Positions 1-10,927 of a stretch of DNA of 64,000 nt are shown here, in pieces. The DNA comes from Amorphophallus konjac. Taxonomy: Eukaryota > Streptophyta > Magnoliopsida > Alismatales > Araceae. Both the position numbers and the translations under genes were made by a program. The stretch covers positions 327,429,829-327,493,828 of the forward strand of contig CM040125.1 of the NCBI GenBank assembly GCA_022559845.1, written 5' to 3'. The notes beneath the pieces were generated by a model that did not search any database, had not been told where the DNA came from, and was given only the letters and a program-made list of their open reading frames with translations. How positions within the stretch are numbered: the first letter of the stretch is position 1; every line of letters starts with the position of its first letter.

Positions 1-1413
1 CATCCTGGAGCTGGTGGCAGTCACCAGTGTGGTGCCCATGATCGCCGTGGAATAAGCAATGCTTGTCGCAGCTGCGGTTCTTCGACCTCATCGGCTCGGG
101 TTGGCGGAGAAGTCCCGAGTCTTTGATGTCTTCATATATCTCATAGACCGGTGCGGCTAGTGGGGTGTACCGCTCGTACTTCCGCTTGCGTTCCCCATCA
201 CGGTCTCTCTTCTTCCCCGAACCTGAGTTTTGCTCGGAAGCCCGCTTCTTGTCCCCCTCCCGACCCGGGCCGGTTGCGTCTTGGCAGGCGCTGAGCACTT
301 CTTCGCACTCGGCATGGCGCAAAGCCAGAGTCACTAGCTCGGCGAGGGTCGAGGGAGGGTGGAGGACAAGCTCACGGCGGAGATTCTCGTCCCGGGTGCC
401 CCCAGTCAGTGCGGTTATGGCTGAGGCCACGTCCAGGCGGGGGATTCTCAGGGCTTCTGATTTAAATCGGTGAATATAGGCCCGGAGTCTTTCCCCTTGC
501 ACCTATTTGAGGGCCTGGAGCCCCACTACCGACCTTGGGGGGGTACTTTCGGCGAAACTCTCTTTGAAGACTCGCCCAAATTGCTTGAAGTCTTGGATGG
601 ACCCGGGGGCGAGGGCCCGGAACCATGCTTGAGCGCCTTGGACCAGGGTGGTCACGAAGGCTCGACACTTGATGGCGTCGGACGCTCCGTGTAGGGTCAT
701 CAGAGCGTCAAAGCTGTCGTAATGATCGACCGGGTCGCCCTGGCCGTCGTAGGGCTTGAAGGTAGGGATGGAGGTTCTGGGAGATACCTCTGCCTTCAAG
801 ATGTGCTCGGAAAATGGGGATTTCTCCTCGTCCTCCGGGAAAGAGATCTTCTGCAGGGCGCAGAGGGAGCGCTCCTGTTCTGCGAAACGCCTCTCGAAAT
901 CTCGTAGCCGGAGGGATAACTCCGGCTGCTGCCACGTCGTGGGGCTGGGGGGAGCGTCTTGGCGATCTCCGGGAACGTCAGTCTCCGGGTTCGGACGGCG
1001 CGCCCCCAGTTTTCCTCTCCTCGGAGTGGAGGAAGCCTCTTGCTCCGGAGGCGGAGCATGCGAGGGGCCTCCAATCCGGTTGCGGATGATCTGCTGGCCG
1101 CGGAGGGTGAAGCGGCCTCCGGCGGTGTGCTGGGAGATACTCCCGCGGGGAGGGCTCCCTGACGGAGCGCGGGACCTTCCATCCTTAGCCGCCTGGGCCC
1201 CCATGAGCTCCACGAGGACATCCAGTTTTGCGTTGAGGGCCTGGAAGGCTTCTGCGCCACTGATGGGTGGTAGCCCTACCGCCGCAGGAGGGGGTGGTGG
1301 GTGCTGGCATTATAGGGAGGGTTTTGTGAGGCCCGAGAGGGGCCATCCCCTGCCGCTACCATGGCCTTTCCCCTTTTGCCGGTGGACCTCCTCCCTGAGC
1401 TCCTTTGCACCAT
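1..1413 (-). pseudogene. gag: Element A gag, Ty3/Gypsy Tat-like, cut by window edge
   Basis: Capsid/nucleocapsid polyprotein of an LTR retrotransposon, which packages element RNA. The frame 1213-503 has a retrotransposon-gag core: DPVDHYDSFDALMTLHGAS, then a CRAFVTTL...AWFRALAPGSI stretch. After one in-frame TAG at 500-502 (an expected Gln codon) the same frame runs to base 1 through a Lys/Arg-rich linker and ends in a knuckle-like CLFHGDHGHHTGDC. Upstream, an in-frame ATG at 1411-1413 and another at 1360-1362 read towards it, but the frame shifts once in a C-rich run near 1300. Two lesions therefore break it. Pol would lie beyond base 1. I chose 1413 as the first ATG downstream of the primer site. 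The Gypsy assignment is firm; Tat-like rests on the gag style and primer site. Confidence 0.82.
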
Positions 1414-1430
1414 ACCTGCTCTTTGTACGT

Positions 1431-1448
1431 TTCCCACAGACGATGCCA
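1431..1448 (-). other. Element A primer binding site
   Basis: On the minus strand TGGCATCGTCTGTGGGAA lies two bases inside the LTR end and just before gag. A TGG start followed by a (T)CGTCTGTGGGAA body is common in Tat-type Gypsy elements. I did not identify the priming tRNA. Confidence 0.65.
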
Positions 1449-1450
1449 GA

Positions 1451-2276
1451 TGAAGAGGCGTGATCTCGCGCTGGTCTTGAGCGGATGGAGGATCACCGGG
1501 TAGTGAACTGCAAGATAGGGAAACGGATCAGGGGGCCCAGGGAGAGTCCCTGGGGAAAACCCTCCGATGCTTAAGTTAGTGGAGCTATGGCAGGAGCAGT
1601 AAAGGGAGAAGAGAGCGTGTGCGCGAGATCCCTCTCCACCAGAGGGTGAAGTGGTTCTTGCTCAGGAGCTTTGAGCGTATGATTGCCCTTACCTTCGTCG
1701 AAGGGTCTCCCTGGTTTAAATAGTACGCCGTCTCCTGGAGTCCTGTAAGTTGAGGGGTTTCAGGTGGGGGTTACGTCCTCATCGTGGGCTTTTATTTCCT
1801 TATCGTGGGAGCGTTATCACCTTGGGGAAGAAGAATTCCCTTGCTTTCCTGAATTCCTGCATGTTGTGGACTTTTAACGGCTGCAAAGGATAAGCAATCG
1901 TCGGCCGTTACGAGCTCAGAGAGACCAGCCCTATCGGGCGATAGGCTTAGCTCGGAAGAGGATGGGTCGGATGGGTCGGTGTACGCCTTCTTCTCCCGGG
2001 CGGAGATATGGCTTGGGCCGGACCTTTCCTGTGACCTGACCGACACTCGGGCCCTTCGAGCCTAGAGGCCGCCTAGGAAGGTTGTGTCCTCGAGCGATTT
2101 TTTATTGGGCTTTCTTCCCTGAGTGGGCCCTGTGGGCTGTCACTTAGGCGAGCTTGGCCTCGTTGGGTCCTGTCGGGCCTAGTCGGGCTGCTCTTTGAAT
2201 GGGCTTCAGAAATCCCCCTCTCCAAGAGTGTGATAGGAGATATATTCAAAATGATGTCAAATTTGACGTGTCTACA
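1451..2276 (-). repeat. Element A 5' LTR (single copy in window)
   Basis: Inferred from position: it begins two bases from the primer site (TGAAGAGGCG on +) and ends at CGTGTCTACA, the same kind of terminus as element F's left LTR. The partner LTR is outside the window, so the ends rest on the TG...CA rule and that similarity. Length is about 826 bp. Short GC-rich ORFs inside are not genes. Confidence 0.6.
1714..1722 (-). promoter_or_regulatory. Putative TATA box in element A LTR
   Basis: TATTTAAAC on the minus strand inside the LTR, upstream of gag in the correct orientation for the U3 promoter. Confidence 0.4.
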
Positions 2277-2708
2277 ATGACCTTTTTGTATTTTATCATT
2301 TTTTTATCAATGCCCCTTTTTTTAATCAGAAAAATGTCTATTGAAATGGGACATGTGTCGACTAAGTTTGAGGAAATCAGTCGACTTAAGACGGCCTGGT
2401 CGACTGAATTTCCATTTTTTGTTCTTCTGTTCTTTCTGTTTCATCCCTTCTTCTTCTTCTTCTTCTTTTTTCTTTGCTATTTAGCCTTCCTTTATTTTGT
2501 CTTGTTTATGTATTATCTTGTCATTTATTTCATTAATTTCATCTCTTTCTCAATGCACAAAGCCCACAGGAGCTGGAGACAAGCCAAACATGCCTGGTTT
2601 AGCAGGCTGACGAAGGGTGGGTCGACACAGATTGCTGGTTGCGTCGACGCAGGGTATACTGTACTGACTTAAGGCCGAGCTGCGTTGACCCAACCTGTTC
2701 ACCGGGTG
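2277..2708. other. Unassigned AT-rich spacer with TTC microsatellite
   Basis: No gene or recognisable element. It is T-rich and carries a short TTC/TTT run around 2447-2475. The plus-strand ORF across it is low-complexity Phe/Leu and is not supported as a gene. Confidence 0.6.
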
Positions 2709-2828
2709 TTGACACCCGAAAATTTTCGCGGTTCAATATAAAATAGAGCGAGGTCCAGGCGTCCTCGAAGACATAGTCTCAGAGTGTAGAGGCTCGGGCG
2801 TCAAAAAAAAGAGAAAAGAAAAGAGAGG

Positions 2829-3112
2829 GAGTTTAATCGGTGGCATCCTACCACCGATTAAGCCCCCTTTTCGTTTAATCGGTGGCCCCTCTCTCTTTCT
2901 CTTTCTACCCACCGTTTAAACCGGTTCTCTCTCTCCTTTTCTCCCACTCCACCGATTAAAACCCCTCTCTCCCACTCCATCGTTTAAACGCCCCGTCCCT
3001 CCTCTCTTTCTCTTCACCCCAACGTTTAAACCTCCCGCTCTCCTCTCTCCCGCGATCTCTCTCTCCCGTCGGTTAAACCCTCACCATTTAAACCCCCTCA
3101 CCGTTTAAACCG
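2829..3112. repeat. Left array of CCACCG(G/A)TTTAAA-type motifs
   Basis: About ten copies of a 12-13 bp motif such as CCACCGATTAAA, CACCGTTTAAACC and CCATTTAAACC, separated by C/T-rich spacers. The first two copies form a hairpin: TTTAATCGGTGG, 7 bases, CCACCGATTAA. Most other copies read CCACCG-first on +. Confidence 0.7.
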
Positions 3113-3178
3113 CGCCAACTCCTTTTCTCTCCTATCTCTTCCACCGGTGGGCATGAAGAAGACCTGACCAGGAGGACC

Positions 3179-3715
3179 ATGGAGGAGTTCTCGGGGCACC
3201 CGTCGGAGGCCCCCCCCTGCCAGTCACTTCGGCCACCCTTCCTCTCTGTCCATCGATGCAGAGAGATTACAGAGGTAGATAGATGAGCTCTCAGCATTCT
3301 CTGATGCGCCTGCTCCTTTGTGACTCGTATCTTGTTCAGCAAGAAGGATGTACTGGCTCGGAGGTATGTAAAAGGTATTATGGGTCGATTGGGTTTGTCC
3401 ATTCGAGAGGAGGCTGTTAGGAACATTTTTGCTCAATGGGAAGGATATGAAGCATGACTCCCTACAGTGGCCACAGGTTCCCACATTGATGCCATCCCAT
3501 ATTTCGGAAAATATGATGGTGTGGATGGTATTTTGGGAGCTTTAGAGTAGGAAAGTGTGCCAATTGGTATAGTAACTACTATTACTGCCCCCGCAAGTAT
3601 CAAAGTAGATTTTGAAGGCAGTGGTGGGCACATTGGTGCAGTCCTGATGCCAAGTACAAATGATGCAGGGTTGGCAGCTGCTGAGTTAGCCCTGGCTGTT
3701 GAAAAACACGTTTTC
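3179..3715 (+). pseudogene. UAH: Ureidoglycolate amidohydrolase fragment (pseudogene)
   Basis: The intact enzyme (M20 metallopeptidase-like family, ER) releases ammonium from ureidoglycolate at the end of plant ureide breakdown. Visible matches, from family knowledge: an N-terminal SAFSDAPAP stretch, DVLARRYVKGIMGRLGLSIR, NIFAQWEGYEA, the metal-site region GSHIDAIPYFGKYDGV, then GIVTTITAPASIKVDFEG and GGHIGAVLMPSTNDAGLA AAELALAVEKHV. Breaks: a 1-nt frame change after APAP (near 3320), TGA at 3455-3457, TAG at 3548-3550, and loss of the long middle part between GILGAL and the GIVTT segment, which are adjacent here. The C-terminal third is absent. The joined conserved blocks suggest a retro-copied or internally deleted fragment. 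It lies between two inverted motif arrays. Allantoate amidohydrolase is a related alternative, but the ALMPSTNDAGLAAAELALAV block fits UAH better. Confidence 0.82.
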
Positions 3716-3889
3716 TACAGTCAAAACAAGGGAGAAATGGGGGGTCAAACTGTCAGAATTTAAAATTGTTAATCAAGACCCACCAACATTGTCACCTGCG
3801 CCGGCGGAAGCTACATCGTCACCTTCTACCCCCGTGCTTGATACTGCAGGCGCCATCACCACATGGACGCTCCCACTCTTCCTCTCCCC

Positions 3890-4130
3890 ACTTAACCGGT
3901 GGCAAATATTCAACCGGTGCGGTGGCAAGCTCATTTAACCGGTGGCCTCATTTAACCGGTGGGACCAATTAACTGGTGGAAGATTTCAAGCCATTGAACC
4001 AGTAACAGTTTCTTCAAGTATTTAACCGATAGCAATAGCTTAACCGACAGGCACGAGCTTACAATTAAACAGTGGATGCCCATTTAAACGGTGGCCGCCT
4101 TTTTTCTACAAATTCATTTAAACGGCAGCA
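3890..4130. repeat. Right array of TTTAACCGGTGG-type motifs
   Basis: About eleven copies of ATTTAACCGGTGG and variants (ATTAACTGGTGG, ATTTAACCGATAG, ATTTAAACGGTGG). They are mostly in the opposite orientation to the left array, so the two arrays bracket the UAH fragment as a loose inverted repeat. Confidence 0.7.
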
Positions 4131-4242
4131 TCGGCGGGAAGCAGAGCAGCAGGGCCTTCTTCGGGCATTAAAGGCTATATGGGCTTAGGTGCCCCTAAAA
4201 CGGCAACCACCGCACGCTGCCTTCGACAGTGCATGAAGCAGC

Positions 4243-4290
4243 TGTGGGGATGGGAATTTTTATTAATTTAAATGTTTATTTATTTATTTA
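4243..4290 (-). repeat. Element B left (3') LTR, part 1
   Basis: Begins TGTGGGGATGGGAA and matches 25213 onward until interrupted by element C. Bases 4286-4290 (ATTTA) are C's target duplication. Confidence 0.8.
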
Positions 4291-7200
4291 TGTCACGTCC
4301 CGAACCGATAGCAACGGAACGTGTAGTTCGGAACGCGACAGTGATACAGTCATGAATGATCAGAGCAAACATAAGACACAAAATTACACACTGGACAATG
4401 TGGGCCAATTTAATCTTTTTTGATAATCAAATATTTAAATTACATATCTTGACTCAACTTACATAAGTGTAGGAATGACTCACTATTATATTCTAATAAA
4501 GAGAAAGGACTCAAATAACAGGACGAGACTCAAAGAAAGAATAAAAGACACCGACACGATTCTCCATTACACTCTTCACACTTGCCCTTCCCCATCTGAT
4601 TGACTATCTTCAATGTCGTTACCTGAAAAACGTTAAAGATAGGCAGGTGAGCGAAATGCTCAGTTGGAATTACATCTCTCATCAAGCAGAATATAAGTGA
4701 TTAGCCAATTAACGCATTCGTGACGATGCAATGCATGGAACTAGAAAATCATGAAGATCAATCTAATAGGAAAGATGAATATCAAAGTCAAAGGCGGATA
4801 CGAGCTCAAGAGAAATAGGGATGAATTCCCATGCAGAGTCAAGGATAAGCTATCAGAATATAACAAGGACAGATACTTAGATGAACATAACTTCAGAATT
4901 GGCCAGATTATAACAGAGTTCCAATAAATATAAGCAGAATTAACAATCTAGCAGAATATATAGTTTATCAAAATAACCAAGCAATAAATTATCAGAATAA
5001 CAGATTTAACAGAATTAACAGAGTTTACAGACTAACAGAATAACAGAATAATAGATGTACAGGGTTTGGGGCAATGCCACACCCAGAATTCCCATGGTTT
5101 ACAGAATTGGACTTCCGTCCTACCTGGCACTGAAAAGTCACGGACCCAGAGCCCTTTAATATTTCAAAATCAGATATGGCCAAATACAGAGTCAAAGGGT
5201 TATGTTCTCAATTAAGAATAGATTCCAAGGATCCCAGTGTCATAGAACGCTAGAGAAAATGACCATGATTATGCATGATATCTAACTCGAGATAAATCCG
5301 AGATGAACTGGTTAACAATACTTCATGTGGTCACTTGATCTTAAGGCAAGGTAGGCACGTAATTTTTCCAGAAATATCAATGGCATGGTTTTCCATTCTA
5401 TTTGTTAAAAATAATCTCATGACGTCCAAAAATATGTCATGAGGATCGGTATACCATGTTTCATTAGAGTGACATGGCCATCAAGTAGTAACATGGGTTT
5501 AAAGGGTACAACCTGATCGGCTGCCTTGAGGGAAGCCAAGGCTTGCGGAGTCTTATGGAGGTCTCTATGATAAAGTCACCAGTCCGAAGGAACGGAATGT
5601 CCCGGGGATTGTTCATCTATCACCGAGAATTAAGGGGCAGTCGATAAAATGTCGAAGAACGTGGGTCTGTACTCGCGGATTGGAATATAGTGCCAGATAT
5701 ATATATATATATATATATATATAAGAGTATATAAATCACGGTTCACAGGAAAAATGTAGGAAAATAACAAGATAGGAAATTGACGCCCTTGACCGGGTCG
5801 TCATTCCCATCAATTGACGACTGTAAAAACAGTCGTCCAATTCATATTTATGTTTGCTGAAAATAACTAAATTTCAATTTTTAAGGAATTGGCGACTTCC
5901 ATTAAGTCTTCTATTTGGTAAGTAGCGCCCTAGTCAGGGGCGTTATATATAAAAGAAACGACATGGTATGCATCGTAAATTCTCCTTTTTACAGAATTTG
6001 CTACGAATAATAGCAATTTTCTAATAAATATTTTGATGGCAACATGTATATGGACAGGTCAAGAAAAATAGCAGGATTCGAAATATGTGATCATGCATTA
6101 AATCAGATTACTATTTAGATAGGTATTATATTTTTAACATATGTATTTATTAATTCATTCGAAATTGACGACTCTTCTCCCGGCCGTCAGAAGAAAAATT
6201 GGCGCCCTGACGAGGGTCGCCTCTTACAAAATTTTACAGAACTTCTTCAAATCTCAGTGAAACTATATGCATGAACTAATATATAGTAATATCATGATTT
6301 ATGATGGTTTGGGCTACGTAATCTTGAGATAACCCACGGAAAACTAGAGATTACGAACTCAAACATGAGATATAAGCATGTTGTTTATGATCGTAAAAGT
6401 CTGTATTATCTTTATTAATTGAGTTTGGCAGTCAGAGAGAACACCTACCTGTTGGGTTTGCCTAGAACAAGGATCGAACGAGAGAAAGATAGACGATTGG
6501 AATGAATATAACTACAGTAGTAGCCGTAAACTGAAGAGGAAGTCTTCAGGCGAAACAACAACAAGGAAGAAGCAGCAGCTCCTCTTGTTACGACCACGGC
6601 AAAAGAAGAAGGGGTGAAGAACGGCACTCTGTTTCTATCAGAGTTACTGGAATCTTAACCCACGCAATAACAGTAACCTCCGGAAGAAAGGAACAGCAGG
6701 ATGCTGAGGTGATGATAGCTTTAGCAGTACGTTGATGATGGTAATAAGACAGCAGCCTTCCTTTAGTAAGAAGAAGAAGGCTCCTTGCTCCCTTCCTGTT
6801 GTAGACTACTTCGCAGAAGGAAGAGGAAGATGGTTCTCCCACGTTTTCGTAGGAAGAAGACGATAAAATAGTAGTGCAGCCCCTTTGGCCTGAAGAATAG
6901 AAGGCTCCCACGATACCTCGAATAACCTTGCAACAACAGCAGGTTGCTGGGAGAGAATAACGTAATAGTTCATCGAAGAGGATGGTTATTTATAAGGTTT
7001 AGGAGACCTATAGGGTTGGAGTTCGATTAGAACTTAACATACCCTTAATACCTATCTTTTGAAATGACGACTTTCAGTCGGTCGTCTTTTATGATATACG
7101 CCTGCACCAAAGGGCGTCATTTTCCTGCCCAATACTTAATACATATCCTAATAGTATTAGGATTTCCTTATTAACGGTATTACTACATATAACTTAAGTG

Positions 7201-8148
7201 TTAAAAGCTTCCGGGATTTTTATCCTTTTTTCTGGAAGTGATCTAGATGGGAAATTTTAGGGGTATGAGTTTTCCATTTTTCTCTACTTTTCCATATAAT
7301 TATTTTTCCAAAATTCCTCAGTCGAAAAAATGACACTATTCATTTTAGAATAAAATAACAACTTTTATCAAGTCATTTCTTTGGTAATTGACGCCATTGT
7401 CGTAGGCGTCACTTCCCATTTGTGATTTTCTTCAAAAACCAAAAATGTATTTATACTCTAAAAACCTTAACTATATATCCTTTCTTATGCCATTTATACT
7501 TCTTATCTAACTAATTAATGACATACACAACGTCGTCTTTTTTTAAAATAACGCCTTCACTAAGAGGCGTCAATTACCTTTTACAATTTTTTCTCAGCCT
7601 CTTAAGAATCGATATTGTGTGTATATCCATATTTTCTCTATAACTCTTTAACTATATACTTTATTTGATTTTTACTAATTTATAAATAATGACTTGCATG
7701 TAGTCATTTCTTACACTAGATACGCCTATATCAAAAGGCGTCAATTGAGGTTTTGACCTTTTCTCAATGCCCTTGAAAGGACCAAAATTGTATATATGTC
7801 CATTCTTTTATCCTTTATATATCTTTAGTGTATTTAAATCTTATATATATATCATTCTTCCTTCTAATAAGATTTTAATATAGTAAATGCGGAATATTAA
7901 ATTTTCTAAATTAGTAATAAAATATAAATTGATATTTTCTTCAAGATTTAATGATTCTTAATTCAATAAAAATTATGTTGTGCATTTAATGCTTACATAA
8001 AATAACATGTTATTCTTAAATTTACACGAGTTCTTTTATAAGACTTATAAGGTCGTAAGTGGGTTATGTACAAGGTCTGGGCCTCGTTTATTTATTAATT
8101 TTAATTTATTTAAATCTCTTAGTCCTTTAATTTATCAGGATTACTACA
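4291..8148 (-). repeat. Element C left (3') LTR
   Basis: Starts TGTCACGTCC and ends GATTACTACA; about 3858 bp. It contains an (AT)n run near 5697-5722, many short ACG...CGT palindromes, and the shared ~130-bp module at about 5494-5630. ORFs inside it occur again in the other LTR and are not genes. Confidence 0.93.
6986..6997 (-). promoter_or_regulatory. Putative TATA box, element C left LTR
   Basis: Minus-strand CTTATAAATAA, in the same place as the box in the other LTR. Confidence 0.5.
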
Positions 8149-8162
8149 CCCTCCCCCACTTA
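8149..8162 (-). other. Element C polypurine tract
   Basis: Minus-strand AAGTGGGGGAGGG directly abuts the 3' LTR; it would prime plus-strand DNA synthesis. Confidence 0.8.
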
Positions 8163-8285
8163 AAAGAATTTGGTCTCCAAATTCAACTGAAATTTCTCTC
8201 CAATATATATCAGTGGGGTATCTAGTTCTAGTTTCCATTTATAAGACAAAATCATCTAGGCATGCTAATAAAACAACCCAATGAA

Positions 8286-9251
8286 CTAGGCCAAGGTTAA
8301 AGGGGTACCTCTAGTTACTTCATCATCAGCAGGTTCGATTTGTCTTATTTCTTGCAATTGACCTTGACGCCATTCCTTATTGCGATCCTTTACCAATTGA
8401 GGTTGATCTTTTGGAAGGGGACAGTCGGCTACCTTATGTTCTTGGCTTCCACAATGAAAACAAGCTCCACTCTTCCAGTGACACTTCTTGGATTGATGAC
8501 CCTCATTCCCACAATGCTTGCACTTCTCTCCTTTAGGCTTCTTGTCATTCGGAACTCCATTCTCATTAGTGGGCCTTTTGTTGCCATTATCTACCTTTTT
8601 CTTTTCCATTCTAGCCTTGACCTTGTCAGATAATTCCATGGCATCTTCCAATAGCTGAGCTCTCTTAACCATCTCGGCATATGATTGAATATCCATTGGT
8701 GCTAATTGAGGTATATATTGTAGTCTTAACCCATTCCAGAATCTTCTGGCTTTCATCTTCTCTGTCATGATTAAATGAGGCGCATATCGTGACAACCTCA
8801 AGAATTGGGCCTCATATTCCGCCACAGACATGCTTCTTTGTTTAAGTGAAGCGAACTCTCCCGCCTTTCTCTCCCGACCTCTCTCCAAGAAATACTTCTC
8901 GTTGAAGTGTTCTAAAAATTCTACCCAAGTTATTTGAATGTTTGGCAGAGTGGCTTCTACGGACTCCCACCAAGCCCTTGCATCCTTCTCTAGTTGAAAC
9001 GTTGCCAAAAGGACCTGATCTTGATCCGAGCATTGCATTACTCGGAAGATTCTTTCCATCTCCTTAGTCCAATCTTCTGCCACATCAGGATTAGGAGTTC
9101 CACTAAATCTAGGGGGATTGAGGCTCCGAAATTCACGATGCAATTCTCTGGCTCCACGATTGGCTCCACCCTCGGCTACCCGTTGAAGAGCCAGAGTCAA
9201 TCCTTGAACTGTCCTTTGCATCTCACGCCATTGGGCACGCTCGGCGACCAT
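8286..9251 (-). CDS. gag: Element C gag protein, intact
   Basis: 321-aa gag, the only protein of element C, forming the particle that packages element RNA. The N-terminal ~60 residues are hydrophilic. A retrotransposon-gag core follows (about residues 45-200: LNPPRFSGTPNPD, EDWTKEMERIFRVMQC, ARAWWESVEA, SVAEYEAQFLRLSRYAP). A Lys-rich linker leads to two perfect CCHC zinc knuckles, CKHCGNEGHQSKKC (~244-257) and CFHCGSQEHKVADC (~264-277). The frame is open from ATG to stop, while every other gag here is broken. The ATG lies 223 bases past the primer site. No protease or pol frame follows before the polypurine tract. Chromovirus (Del/Tekay-like) by style. Confidence 0.93.
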   Translation of the reverse strand: MVAERAQWREMQRTVQGLTLALQRVAEGGANRGARELHREFRSLNPPRFSGTPNPDVAEDWTKEMERIFRVMQCSDQDQVLLATFQLEKDARAWWESVEATLPNIQITWVEFLEHFNEKYFLERGRERKAGEFASLKQRSMSVAEYEAQFLRLSRYAPHLIMTEKMKARRFWNGLRLQYIPQLAPMDIQSYAEMVKRAQLLEDAMELSDKVKARMEKKKVDNGNKRPTNENGVPNDKKPKGEKCKHCGNEGHQSKKCHWKSGACFHCGSQEHKVADCPLPKDQPQLVKDRNKEWRQGQLQEIRQIEPADDEVTRGTPLTLA

Positions 9252-9473
9252 TGTTATCTATCTAGTTCTACAAAACATAAATAATCTCATGTAAGGTTAT
9301 CAAGTAATTCTCATGAATTTTTACTAAGCTATTTTCATAAGCTGATATTATTAGTATTATAATTCCTTTTTAGTTCTTAACCCAAGGTTCTACCCAATCT
9401 CACCGGGTAATAATGGAGTTGAACCTAGAACTTATGACAACTTATAATCAAGACTTAGAATTTAATATACCTA

Positions 9474-9486
9474 GGCTCTGATACCA
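9474..9486 (-). other. Element C primer binding site (initiator Met tRNA)
   Basis: Minus-strand TGGTATCAGAGCC lies five bases from the LTR end. It is complementary to the 3' end of plant initiator methionine tRNA. Confidence 0.92.
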
Positions 9487-9491
9487 CAAAC

Positions 9492-10894
9492 TGTCACGCC
9501 CCGAACCGATAGCAGCGGAACGTGTAGTTCGGAACGCGGCAGTGATACAGTCATGAATGATCAGAGCAAACATAAGACACAAAATTACACACTGGACAAT
9601 GTGGGCCAATTTAATCTTTATTGATAATCAAATATTTAAATTACATATCTTGACTCAACTTACATAAGTGTAGGAAGGACTCACTATTATATTCTAATAA
9701 AGAGAAAGGACTCAAATAACAGGACGAGACTCAAAGAAAGAATAAAAGACACCGACACGATTCTCCATTACACTCTTCACACTTGCCCTTCCCCATCAGA
9801 TGGACTATCTTCAATGTCGTTACCTGAAAAACGTTAAAGATAGGCAGGTGAGCGAAACGCTCAGTAGGAATTACATCTCTCATCAAGCAGAATATAAGTG
9901 ATTAGCCAATTAACGCATTCGTGACGATGCAATGCATGGAACTAGAAAATCATGAAGATCAATCTAATAGAAAGATGAATATCAAAGTCAAAGGCGGATA
10001 CGAGCTCAAGAGAAATAGGGATGAATTCCCATGCAGAGTCAAGGACAAGCTATCAGAATATAACAAGGACAGATACTTAGATGAACATAACTTCAGAATT
10101 GGCCAGATTATAACAGAGTTCCAATAAATATAAGCAGAATTAACAATCTAGCATAATATCTAGTTTATCAAAATAACCAAGCAACAAATTATCAGAATAA
10201 CAAATTTAACAGAATTAACAGAGTTTACAGAATAACAGAATAACAGAATAACAGATGTACAGAGTTTGGTGTAATGCCACACCCAGAATTCCCATGGTTT
10301 ACAGAATTGGACTTCCGTCCTACCTGGCACTGAAAAGTCGTGGACCCAGAGCCCTTTAATATTTCAAAATCAGATATGGCCAAATACAGAGTCAAAGGGT
10401 TATGTTCTCAATTAAGAATAGATTCCAAGGATCCCAGTGTCATAGAACGCTAGAGAAAATGACCATGATTATGCATGATATCTAACTCGAGATAAATCCG
10501 AGATGAACTGGTTAACAATACTTCATGTGGTCACTTGATCTTAAGGCAAGGTAGGCACGTAATCTTTCCAGAAATATCAATGGCATGGTTTTCCATTCTA
10601 TTTGTTAAAAATAATCTCATGGCGTCCAAAAATATGTCATGAGGACCGGTATACCATGTTTCATTAGAGTGACATGGCCATCAAGTAGTAACATGGGTTT
10701 AAAGGGTACAACCTGCTCGGCTGCCTTGAGGGAATCTAAGGCTTGCGGAGTCTTACGGAGGTCTCTATGATAAAGTCACCAGTCCGAAGGAACGGAATGT
10801 CCCGCGGAGAGTTCATCTATCACCGAGAATTAAGGGGCAGTCGATAAAATGTCGAAGAACGTGGGTCTATACTCGCGGATTGGAATATAGTGCC

Positions 10895-10927
<33 letters not shown>

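Larger units (their letters stand above)
2709..4242. other. Possible composite element around a captured gene fragment
   Basis: The segment starts with TGTTGACACCCGAAAATTTT, an LTR-like start, and runs to the left edge of element B. It contains, in order, a motif array (2829-3112), a broken host-gene fragment (3179-3715) and a second array in the opposite orientation (3890-4130). No target duplication or matching partner for the LTR-like start was found. Whether this is one mobile unit (foldback-like, Pack-type or LTR-derived) is inference. Confidence 0.35.

Noticed and set aside
796..1463. Long plus-strand and alternate minus-strand ORFs over element A gag
   Set aside because: GC-rich antisense and out-of-frame shadows; only the frame with gag motifs is supported.
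2709..2760. TGTTGACACCCGAAAATTTT as the start of a full LTR element
   Set aside because: No matching second copy, primer site or TSD is found in the window; kept only as a possible boundary.
4238..4242. GCAGC as target duplication of element B
   Set aside because: AGGAC at 25710-25714 does not match. B's true right end probably lies beyond element G, outside the window.
6445..6911. Minus-strand ORFs in element C LTR (also 11645-12172)
   Set aside because: They occur in both LTR copies with frame differences, lie near the TATA box, and match no family; likely chance frames.
9921..10127. Plus-strand 68-aa ORF in element C right LTR
   Set aside because: In the left LTR the same frame is broken, and it lies in the untranslated LTR.
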